A stretch of DNA of 21,951 bases from Myxococcota bacterium (GTDB lineage: Bacteria > Myxococcota_C > UBA6777): positions 1 to 21,951 of the forward strand of contig JAKLKB010000121.1 in the NCBI GenBank assembly GCA_023150835.1, in the 5' to 3' direction. The position numbers and the translations under genes were made by a program. This document shows, piece after piece, positions 15,899-21,951 of this stretch (the stretch's first letter is position 1; each line of letters starts with the position of its first letter). The notes beneath the pieces were generated by a model. It did no database searches. It had not been told where the DNA came from and saw nothing but the letters and a program-made list of their open reading frames with translations.

Positions 15899-18800
15899 TT
15901 AGATTGCGATAGGCCCCTTCTGTAGGGCGGTTTTAAGCTGTTGTTTGGCTTCATCAAGCCAAGCGTCGATCTCCGCCTCGCTCTTTAAAGTACGACGTGG
16001 AAGCTGGACAAACTGCGTTTGGGGTTCACACATCTTCGCAGCATGTTGAAGAACTTTGTCGAAGCGATCAGAGATGGCTGCGATGCGGTCGGAAAAGATC
16101 GAAAGAGAGCAATGGTCGAGGGTGTGTAGAACATCTTCGGTCGATTGTACGGCGACTTTGGGACGTGCGGATGCTTGGAGGGACTGCGCGGAAAGCAGAT
16201 GTTGTTGTTGTTCGGGTTGTAATTGCGACCAATGAGTGTCGCCCGCCAAGCGTTGGAGGCCCTGCGCGTAACGCTCGCCGTACTCGCCATCAAAGCGATT
16301 GAGTTGTTGGCGTAGCAATTGGGTGAGGTTGGCGACAAGCGGAGCGACGGGGTCGGGTTCATCAAGAAGCTGTCGTTGTTGTTGGATCGTGTGAGATTGG
16401 GCGATCAGTTCCGCTGCATCGGGGAGTGTGGAAGCGTGTTTCGCGAGACGTTGAAGGATGAGCCAGTGGGGCCAGCGTTTGTCGATGCGCTCGGCCAGAT
16501 CGCGCCAGAGATCGAGAAGGTCGGTGAATTCATCACGCCGCTCGTACAGAGCGAAAAGCTGTTCGTTGCCCGAGGTACGGCGGAGGTCGATCAGGGACGA
16601 AGTCTCGGGTTTCGGCGGCTTGGGAGCTTCACCGCCCGCTTGTTCAGCGAGTTCCAACATTTGCTGCAAAAAGATCTTGGCGCACGCGGACTCTTCTCCT
16701 GGCTTGACGGTGACACCGGCTTTTTGCAGCAGTTTGCGGACGTGGAGAAGTTCGCGGGCTGTGATCGTCACAGATTCTGTTTTGAACGTCGCTTTGCCGA
16801 TACTCTTGCGATCAAGGTCTTTTGGGTCAGGGATTTGGCCGCGCTCTTCTTGTGCGCGGATCAACCCCGCGACAAGAAGCACTTGCAAGCCACCATCCAC
16901 AGCGTCACGCGACCATCCGAAGGGCGGAGCTTCAAAGGAAGCGCGGATCTCTGCACCTGTCTTGCCACCTGCAAGAGCGTCGAGAAGGGCCTTGCATACG
17001 GGGTTTTTGTCGGGTTCACCATCATCCCCCACAGCTTTGAGTGCATCGGGTGCGCCTTTGTGGGCTTTTTCATAGACTTTGGCCCAACCGCTGTGATCGG
17101 CGATATGAAATCGCGGATACAGCCGTTGCAAGGCGTTTTCAGAGGCTTCACGTAGAATTTCTTCAAGAGTCTTACCGAAGATCTCGTTGCCACCGCCTTG
17201 AAAGACTTTGGCGTTGGAGAAGGTTTCTTCGAGGAGTTCTTGGATCCTGTGGTCGGCTGTTTGCTGAATGGTTTGCATCGCTGACCGCGCATCGGTGATC
17301 TCTTGTGGGTCGGAGTGAGAAGAGGCGCTACGTTTTTCCAACGTAGCGGAGGCGGCTTTGTACTCGATCAGGTGGTGGCGAAGGTCGTCAGCCGAGCGTT
17401 TGGGGAGAAATACGAAAACAACGGGGGATGTATGTCCAGCCTGTCTTGCGTCTGCTTGGACGGATTTTTCATCTGCTCCCCATCCGTCACGAATCCAGAG
17501 ATGGATCTCGTTTGTGTTGGGGGGTTTGGAGCCATAGAAAGGGGAGATTTTGCGGAGAACTTTGGAATCGCCTTGAAGGAGGGATATCTTGCGTAGAATC
17601 TCAGCGAATTTCTTTTTGATGCGTTCGTCGCGTTCGGCTTCGATGTGGTGGGTATCGTTGGACAACACAGAATACTGATGAAGAAAGTCGTCGTTCCAAG
17701 CCGTGCTTTCTTCGGTTTGGATGCGGTACTCATCTTTGACCTTGATCAATAGATCGCATTTGTCGAGGAGGCTCGGTAGTTTGCTGCGTAAGCTGCTGCT
17801 ACCGCGAGCGAGATCTTTCACCAAGAGATCCGCAAGAGCATCCGTGGTGGCGCGGATACCGAGTTCCTTGTTTTGATGGTTGACTTTGTTGATGAGGAAG
17901 ACCAAGGCACAGGCGCGTGCCATCAGTCGTTCTTCGTCTGTGCCCTGATACCAAGTGAGTGTTTTTTCGTACACTTTTTTCGGAAGAATATGTGATTGGA
18001 GCAGCTTTTCAGCGGAGTCGAAGTAAAGATAATCGGTAGGAACAATATGACCCAACGGTTCGTTCAAGTTGGTTTGGATAGCCTTGTGAACCATACTGAG
18101 TTGATTGCGAAGTTGGCTATCCGTTCCGGTCCGATCAAGAGCGCGAAGGGTGTTTTCCCAAAAACGACGACGAACAGGAAGAAGAGGATAGTCTTGTGGG
18201 AAATGGAGTATATCTTTTTGATGATGTCCGATGGTTGTGTCTGCGAGGTGTCGAGAGATCTCGCCGAGATTTGTTTGTAAGAGCAGATCAATCGGTGCTT
18301 TTGCTTCTGGTTTTTTGGCCAGAATCACTTTACGAATCACAGCATCCACGTCGGCATCGGAGAGTTCGACACGGACAGTAAACCTGCCCATCAGGTGTTT
18401 GAGGTTTGCTGTTCCCGAGATCGCAGATTGGCCGGTTCCAATAAAAATCAATCGCCCCCCCAAACCCTTACAGCAGGCTTCGGTGGCTTCTCGAACAGCA
18501 TCTGCCCGTTCAAAATTGTCTCCGATGAACTGTTGAATCTCGTCAAGGATCACCAAGGTCAAAGGAAATGAACCCATTTTTGTCAAAGCTTGACGAATGA
18601 TTTTAAGCATTTCATCGCTAGAGATATCAGGGACATAAGGAAAAAGATGCGTCATCGTGTCAGTACAGGACGCAGAGGAGGAAAACAGCGTTGGTTTGGC
18701 CTGCGCGAGAGCATCGTGGAGTCTTTCGGCGACGTAGAAGTTGTCGAGTTCCTCTTCCCAAGAGATACCGTCTTGCTCGACAAAGCCGCGAACTTGCTCG

Positions 18801-19336
18801 TAAATACCTTGTTCTTTGAGCCAGAGGACAAAGCGAGCAAGATGATATTGTTCGGGCAGATCGGCAGACTTCAGAATAATACCTACAAGAGCAAGTCGTA
18901 CACTAGCACTCGAACCAGAACCCAACGTGCCCGAGGCTGCGTGCAAGCCGCCGTATCGTTTGGCTCGTGTGTTCAACTCTTTGAAATAGTCGCGTATGGT
19001 TTGGGGTAGGTTGGCGATACCGCGAGCGGTGGCTCCATCCTCAAAGGCCGTATCGAGCCAAAGCGCACGGAGCATCTTGACGAGGTGTGATTTGCCCGAT
19101 CCGTAAAAGCCACTAATCCAAACTCCGGGCTGTTGGGATTGATCGATATTTTTCAAGTAGGTGTCGAGGATGTGCGCCATCCCTTTTTCGTACTGCCCAT
19201 CGCACACAAAGGTTTCAAGCTCATAGCGAAGCACGGAGAGGGCTTGATTTGTTTTTTCATCGTTGACGGTTGCGACACCTTCGTTCACCAATTTTCGAGT
19301 AGACGGGTCTTTTTGGTAAACATCTCGATTCTTCAT
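15899..19336 (-). CDS. brxC: BREX-1 system P-loop ATPase BrxC
   Basis: An 1145-aa ATPase (DUF499/PglY-like, ORC/STAND-related) thought to be a large scaffold or motor that couples the BREX methyltransferase to defence. It begins MKNRDVYQKDPSTRKLVNEGVATV, the usual BrxC N-terminus. Walker A is GFYGSGKSHLVK (76-87) and Walker B is LTLVILDEIQQF (259-270). The C-terminal half is rich in charged helices. The ATG at 19336 has AAAAAGGGGCGAG upstream; an in-frame start at 19399 would run into brxB. It starts 17 nt after the brxB stop. Intact. Confidence 0.95.
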   Translation of the reverse strand: MKNRDVYQKDPSTRKLVNEGVATVNDEKTNQALSVLRYELETFVCDGQYEKGMAHILDTYLKNIDQSQQPGVWISGFYGSGKSHLVKMLRALWLDTAFEDGATARGIANLPQTIRDYFKELNTRAKRYGGLHAASGTLGSGSSASVRLALVGIILKSADLPEQYHLARFVLWLKEQGIYEQVRGFVEQDGISWEEELDNFYVAERLHDALAQAKPTLFSSSASCTDTMTHLFPYVPDISSDEMLKIIRQALTKMGSFPLTLVILDEIQQFIGDNFERADAVREATEACCKGLGGRLIFIGTGQSAISGTANLKHLMGRFTVRVELSDADVDAVIRKVILAKKPEAKAPIDLLLQTNLGEISRHLADTTIGHHQKDILHFPQDYPLLPVRRRFWENTLRALDRTGTDSQLRNQLSMVHKAIQTNLNEPLGHIVPTDYLYFDSAEKLLQSHILPKKVYEKTLTWYQGTDEERLMARACALVFLINKVNHQNKELGIRATTDALADLLVKDLARGSSSLRSKLPSLLDKCDLLIKVKDEYRIQTEESTAWNDDFLHQYSVLSNDTHHIEAERDERIKKKFAEILRKISLLQGDSKVLRKISPFYGSKPPNTNEIHLWIRDGWGADEKSVQADARQAGHTSPVVFVFLPKRSADDLRHHLIEYKAASATLEKRSASSHSDPQEITDARSAMQTIQQTADHRIQELLEETFSNAKVFQGGGNEIFGKTLEEILREASENALQRLYPRFHIADHSGWAKVYEKAHKGAPDALKAVGDDGEPDKNPVCKALLDALAGGKTGAEIRASFEAPPFGWSRDAVDGGLQVLLVAGLIRAQEERGQIPDPKDLDRKSIGKATFKTESVTITARELLHVRKLLQKAGVTVKPGEESACAKIFLQQMLELAEQAGGEAPKPPKPETSSLIDLRRTSGNEQLFALYERRDEFTDLLDLWRDLAERIDKRWPHWLILQRLAKHASTLPDAAELIAQSHTIQQQRQLLDEPDPVAPLVANLTQLLRQQLNRFDGEYGERYAQGLQRLAGDTHWSQLQPEQQQHLLSAQSLQASARPKVAVQSTEDVLHTLDHCSLSIFSDRIAAISDRFDKVLQHAAKMCEPQTQFVQLPRRTLKSEAEIDAWLDEAKQQLKTALQKGPIAI

Positions 19337-19353
19337 GTTCGTCTCGCCCCTTT

Positions 19354-19905
19354 TTAAGCATCGCTGTCTGCAGAGATCGGCACAGCGAGGTAATTCCACC
19401 CGTCGTAGCCGTCTAAAAGTCGATAGTTATTGTTTTCATAGCTTCCCGGGAAAAAGACCGCCAACCGTCCTTTGACCCTTGGGGCGAATTGGTCGACGAC
19501 CTCTTTTACTTTCAACAAGCCAAAAAGGGATCCGACGCCTTTGAGGGCCACGACAGAGTTTGTGTCGATTTCTTTTTCTTGAAGAAATGTAGAGAAGTCT
19601 TCTGTAAGGAAGGAAAGGTATTTCGGCAATAGTGTGGACAGATGATGAGGTTTTTGGAAATAGCTTTTTGCGTACCGCTGCGCGGCCATCCATGCAGCAA
19701 AGGTATCGGTGAGGTCGTAAACAATCCAGCCGTGTCCTGCTTGTTGTGTGGTCAGTTCGAACTCGTCGAGATTGGCTCGCAAGGCTCGTTCATCGTTTTG
19801 GTCGTAGATGCAGAAGATCACCCGTTGGGCGGATGCGATATCATTGCGCCAAGGCACAGAAATAAATTGACCGTAAGAGCGCAACAATCGCTTAATTTTG
19901 CTCAC
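19354..19905 (-). CDS. brxB: BREX protein BrxB (DUF1788)
   Basis: A 183-aa DUF1788 protein, a small core BREX component required for methylation and defence in studied type 1 systems. Typical features are the basic N-terminus with VPWRNDIASAQRVIFCIYDQNDERALRANLDEF (17-49), GHGWIVYDLTDTFAAWMAAQ (57-76), and the C-terminal RLAVFFPGSYENNNYRLLDGYDGWNYLAVPI (147-177). It starts with GTG inside the end of brxA (14-nt overlap), indicating translational coupling. Confidence 0.93.
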   Translation of the reverse strand: MSKIKRLLRSYGQFISVPWRNDIASAQRVIFCIYDQNDERALRANLDEFELTTQQAGHGWIVYDLTDTFAAWMAAQRYAKSYFQKPHHLSTLLPKYLSFLTEDFSTFLQEKEIDTNSVVALKGVGSLFGLLKVKEVVDQFAPRVKGRLAVFFPGSYENNNYRLLDGYDGWNYLAVPISADSDA

Positions 19906-20689
19906 GAAGCCACTCCATTTCTTCTTGGGTGATCAAGTTTGGGAAGAGGACTTCGACAACGTCGCCAAGATGTTTGAGAACGAGCCAGCCTTTGGCTGCG
20001 GCTTGTTGTGCGAGTTCGAGGGCTTGATGGGGTTCGCAATCAAGCAGCTTCATGTATTCTGTTTGGAAAAGAGTTTGTCCACGTGCGCCTGCTAAGTAGC
20101 CGATGAGTAAAGCGTAAGCAACGCTTGCAGACGTTGGATGGACACGCGTTCGAACTTTTCTGGTTTTTCCGCAGAGATGACCGGATTTTGTCCATGTTGC
20201 GGCGATATTCCGAGCTGTGGATTGGAGGGTGACTTTGCTGAATCGACCGGGTTTTTGTTTGTCAACAAATTCTTCAAAGGATTCGGATATAACGATGGTT
20301 CCTTCGGGGATGGCTAACAGAGGCGGTGCGGTGGAACGAAACAAGGGATCTCGGACATAAGTGCAAAGCTGCGCCAACAAAGGTTGTGCAGCGTGATCCC
20401 GTTTCCAAAAGTAGACAAGAGATCGAAAGAGAACCTTGGCAGGATCAAGAGAATAAAGCTCGACGAGATAGCGACGAGAGAGAAAGCGGGTTTTTTCGGA
20501 GCGCTTTCCCAAGCAGTTTTGTTCAGTGATGGCTTGCAAGTAGTGGCATTGTTCAGCATCAGGGCGGTCTACGTAGGCCAGCAAGCAGCGAAGTTCGTCG
20601 AGCATCATCGTACGAGAATTGTGCGGGCCACCCCGTTCAAAGCGGAATCCGAATTGTGTTAGGGGGTGGTTCTTTTCCGTGGTGCTCAC
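19892..20689 (-). CDS. brxA: BREX protein BrxA (DUF1819, putative inner membrane protein family)
   Basis: A 265-aa DUF1819 protein, the first gene of the operon. BrxA proteins are small DNA-binding, NusB-like helical proteins; despite an older membrane annotation there is no clear transmembrane helix here. Recognisable parts are RTMMLDELRCLLAYV, RRYLVELYSLDPAKVLFRSLVYFW, PEGTIVISESFEEFVDKQKPGRFSKVTLQSTARNIAATWTKSGHLCGK (central) and the C-terminal EALVLKHLGDVVEVLFPN-like segment (WLVLKHLGDVVEVLFPN). I prefer the GTG at 20689 (VSTTEKNHPLTQFGFRFERGG) with GGGAGAG 9 nt upstream; a TTG at 20707 is possible but lacks a site. Confidence 0.92.
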   Translation of the reverse strand: MSTTEKNHPLTQFGFRFERGGPHNSRTMMLDELRCLLAYVDRPDAEQCHYLQAITEQNCLGKRSEKTRFLSRRYLVELYSLDPAKVLFRSLVYFWKRDHAAQPLLAQLCTYVRDPLFRSTAPPLLAIPEGTIVISESFEEFVDKQKPGRFSKVTLQSTARNIAATWTKSGHLCGKTRKVRTRVHPTSASVAYALLIGYLAGARGQTLFQTEYMKLLDCEPHQALELAQQAAAKGWLVLKHLGDVVEVLFPNLITQEEMEWLREQN

Positions 20690-20851
20690 TTTGCGAGACT
20701 CTCCCAAAGATGTCTGATCGGTTCGATGAAAACCGAAAAACCAACGCCTTCGCCGAGATCTATTTCATGAACCAAAGTGTAGTTTGTTGTCAAGGTCGAA
20801 TAAGATGATTTGTCAAAGAACACAACAGAGAGTAGAGAAATTTTGATCTTT

Positions 20852-20881
20852 ATTATAGGACAGAAGTGACACAGTAGCCAA
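20852..20881 (-). promoter_or_regulatory. probable promoter of the BREX operon
   Basis: On the minus strand TTGGCT (-35, 20881-20876) is followed after 18 bp by a perfect TATAAT (-10, 20857-20852). Transcription from here would give a leader of roughly 155 nt before brxA. Two TTGACA hexamers (20816-20811 and 20793-20788) lie inside that leader and could be further -35 elements or part of an operator. Confidence 0.55.
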
Positions 20882-20954
20882 CCCCCCTCGTGTTTGGAGT
20901 ATTTCAAGCGACAGAGCCGTCTGTGAAAGAAACCTGTGTTCTCTTCGCCAACAT

Positions 20955-21001
20955 GGGGTCAAGGGGACGCAGTTCCCTTGCGGGGCGTGGGGCAGCGCCC
21001 C
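20955..21001 (+). repeat. two-hairpin repeat, copy B
   Basis: This has hairpin AAGGGGAC-GCA-GTTCCCTT (20961-20979), a GCGGGGCGT-type linker, then hairpin GGGGC-AGC-GCCCC (20989-21001). It aligns with the reverse complement of 5508-5554. The two copies therefore lie on either side of the BREX operon in opposite orientation. Apart from this and the promoter, 20690-21095 holds nothing I recognise as a gene. Confidence 0.75.
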
Positions 21002-21095
21002 ATCAAATCAACGACATCGTGTTGAAACATTGCGGAAGCAAGGGAGTGATTTTTGTGGGAGGATTGTGTGAGGGAGGGGGTGGAAGACAGAAACG

Positions 21096-21134
21096 AAAAA
21101 AGGCCGCAACATCGGGTGTGATGTGCGACCTTTT
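21096..21134 (-). terminator. strong Rho-independent terminator downstream of the tRNA-Asn fragment
   Basis: Read on the minus strand, a 15-bp stem with one bulge (arms 21134-21120 and 21113-21098, 6-nt loop) ends in six T residues. It begins 4 nt after the last base of the tRNA fragment, so it looks like the native terminator of that tRNA. It may also work on the plus strand, where the stem ends in TTTT. Confidence 0.8.
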
Positions 21135-21138
21135 GAAG

Positions 21139-21180
21139 CTCCCCAACGCGGACTCGAACCACGGACCCGGTGATTAACAG
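21139..21180 (-). pseudogene. 3' fragment of a tRNA-Asn(GTT) gene, possible att site
   Basis: On the minus strand the fragment starts with the anticodon loop CTGTTAA (anticodon GTT), then the 3' anticodon stem TCACC, variable loop GGGTC, T arm CGTGG-TTCGAGT-CCGCG (5-bp stem with one wobble), acceptor strand TTGGGGA and discriminator G. CCA is not encoded. The 5' half (acceptor, D arm, GGTGA stem arm) is missing: directly upstream is an unrelated palindrome. It cannot be a functional tRNA. The break at the anticodon loop matches where many tyrosine integrases cross over. Confidence 0.85.
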
Positions 21181-21200
21181 AAATGACATCGATGTCATTT
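21181..21200. repeat. perfect 20-bp palindrome AAATGACATCGATGTCATTT
   Basis: The 20-bp sequence equals its own reverse complement, centred on ATCGAT. It starts at the base next to the tRNA fragment break. It could be a recombinase or dimeric regulator binding site, or an operator left from a toxin-antitoxin locus. It is not a known dif sequence. Confidence 0.9.
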
Positions 21201-21234
21201 ACGAGGGCTGTCTTTGATAGATAGCTATAAAGCA

Positions 21235-21390
21235 ATGATTTTGTTAAACTTTATGGTATTTTATGAATTTAAAAAGTCGCTCAACCCCAACAAAGCTCGT
21301 ATCAACTATCCAAGGAAAGAGGGGTACATTCAGCGCATGATGACCCGCGCTGAGTATGATCAAGGCCATCGGAAGGACGACGATGTTTGA
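21235..21390 (+). pseudogene. higB toxin remnant (RelE/HigB-like C-terminal part)
   Basis: A 51-codon open frame whose end reads ARINYPRKEGYIQRMMTRAEYDQGHRKDDD. This resembles the C-terminus of HigB-type mRNA interferases (INY..., then a THAEYDKG-like motif followed by WK-D). The N-terminal half of the toxin is missing, and a few residues seem lost between NK and INY. Its stop overlaps the start of the antitoxin-like frame (ATGTTTGA), which is the usual higB-higA coupling. It is too short to be an active toxin. Recognition rests on short motifs. Confidence 0.5.
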
Positions 21391-21733
21391 GAGCAAAAAA
21401 CGACGCAGTTACGAGGACGTTGCAAAGACACGCTTGCTTCGCGTGATCCACACAGAAGCGCAATACAAAGCTGTGCAAAAAGAGATCACCCGCTTGTTCC
21501 AACAACAACCTTTAAGCAATCTGGAAGAGGACTACCTCGATACGTTGGCCTTGTTGGTGGAGCGATACGAGGAAGAACATCACCCGATAGACACAACCCA
21601 CATCTCCCCTTTGGAATCCCTCGAAAACTTGCTGAATCGAGAAATTCCAAGCCATCGAATCAAGAAATTCCAAGCAATGCGGCGAGTTTTGCGCGAACAT
21701 CCTCGACGATCTCATCGTCCGCTTTTTCGATAA
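21383..21733 (+). pseudogene. truncated higA-like antitoxin lacking its HTH domain
   Basis: The 116-codon frame begins MFESKKRRSYEDVAKTRLLRVIHTEAQYKAVQKEI, with GGAAGGA upstream of the ATG. Residues about 18-75 match the N-terminus of HigA antitoxins (HTEAQYKAVQKEITRLF, EDYLDTLALLVERYEEEHHPID, PLESLENLLNRE). In intact HigA an XRE-type HTH (RGLTxxDL...) follows at this point. Here the frame instead runs antisense through the end of mazF, giving a basic tail (RRVLREHPRRSHRPLFR). It looks like a fusion junction near 21640-21660 that removed the DNA-binding domain. Confidence 0.65.
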
Positions 21734-21951
21734 AAGAGGCTTGGCGCACTCTCCAGTCGAGACTCTTGACTTGGTCGGAAAGCACGCATCCTGTGGTTTT
21801 CATCCCCGGACTCAGGAGGACAAGGAAATGGCTTCTCGTTTTTTGGCTTGTGATGGGACAAACGATCACAAGGCTGCTGAGTTGGTTGTAGCTGGCGGGA
21901 GACAACACAAGAGCAGGACGACGTTTGGCTTGTTCTCGTCCAGCTTGGGGG
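21660..21951 (-). CDS. mazF: MazF-like type II toxin (endoribonuclease), 5' end outside window
   Basis: Ninety-six codons are visible, entering at the right edge as PQAGREQAKRRPALVLSPASYN, then LVIVCPITSQKTRSHFLVLL, GCVLSDQVKSLDWRVRQASFIEKADDEIVEDVRAKLAALLGIS and a TGA stop. The RRPALVLSP, CPIT and DQVKSLDWR motifs are those of MazF/PemK/ChpB mRNA interferases. About 14 N-terminal residues, and any mazE, lie beyond the window. The gene converges on and overlaps the truncated higA frame. The visible part is intact. Confidence 0.88.
   Translation of the reverse strand, partial: PQAGREQAKRRPALVLSPASYNQLSSLVIVCPITSQKTRSHFLVLLSPGMKTTGCVLSDQVKSLDWRVRQASFIEKADDEIVEDVRAKLAALLGIS

Noticed and set aside
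15859-15957. Extended PglX N-terminus overlapping brxC
   Set aside because: The extra residues are low complexity and unlike PglX; the start at 15858 has a good ribosome-binding site.
6253-20689. Transposase, integrase or Abi gene within the BREX block
   Set aside because: All frames in the block are accounted for by the seven co-oriented genes; no insertion or frameshift was seen.
8295-20689. Type 2 BREX / Pgl system
   Set aside because: There is no PglW kinase or BrxD/BrxHI gene; brxA, brxB and brxL with brxC define type 1.
20890-21177. Plus-strand 95-codon frame as a gene
   Set aside because: It covers the two-hairpin repeat, the terminator and the tRNA fragment, and has no plausible protein features.
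21139-21180. Functional tRNA-Asn gene
   Set aside because: The 5' half, including the D arm and the 5' anticodon stem, is absent upstream of the anticodon loop.

Overview
The window reads as part of a Gram-negative bacterial chromosome of moderate GC. A secreted or lipid-anchored glycoside hydrolase with a long Pro/Thr/Glu/Ser-rich linker, many short intergenic repeats, and a tRNA fragment without an encoded CCA are compatible with a former deltaproteobacterial (Myxococcota-like) organism. That placement is an inference made with low confidence, because no marker gene is present.

Left part (1-6250), housekeeping and accessory genes: a perfect 9-bp tandem array at the left edge; a YfcG/YghU-like glutathione S-transferase; a convergent PLP enzyme of the cystathionine gamma-lyase/synthase family; a two-domain protein joining DUF1653 to an MsrB-like domain; a glycoside hydrolase family 44 enzyme; a repeat-rich gap of about 400 bp; and a small membrane protein with an STP repeat tail.

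Middle part (6253-20689), all on the minus strand: a complete type 1 BREX phage-defence operon in the order brxA-brxB-brxC-pglX-[DUF262/DUF1524 gene]-pglZ (type B)-brxL. The extra gene is a GmrSD-like, BrxU-type putative type IV restriction enzyme. It is joined to its neighbours by 4-nt stop/start overlaps, so it is built into the operon rather than merely adjacent. The expected division of labour is that PglX, BrxC, BrxB and PglZ mark and check self DNA, BrxL acts against incoming phage, and the DUF262 enzyme attacks phages with modified bases that could escape BREX. No brxR-type regulator is visible. A good sigma70-like promoter lies about 160 bp upstream of brxA.

Right part (20690-21951), a boundary zone: a two-hairpin repeat, the 3' half of a tRNA-Asn gene with its own terminator, a perfect 20-bp palindrome exactly at the break in the tRNA, a decayed higB-higA toxin-antitoxin pair that has lost the antitoxin HTH region, and a mazF toxin gene running off the window tail-to-tail with it. 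This looks like an integration scar with remnants of mobile DNA.
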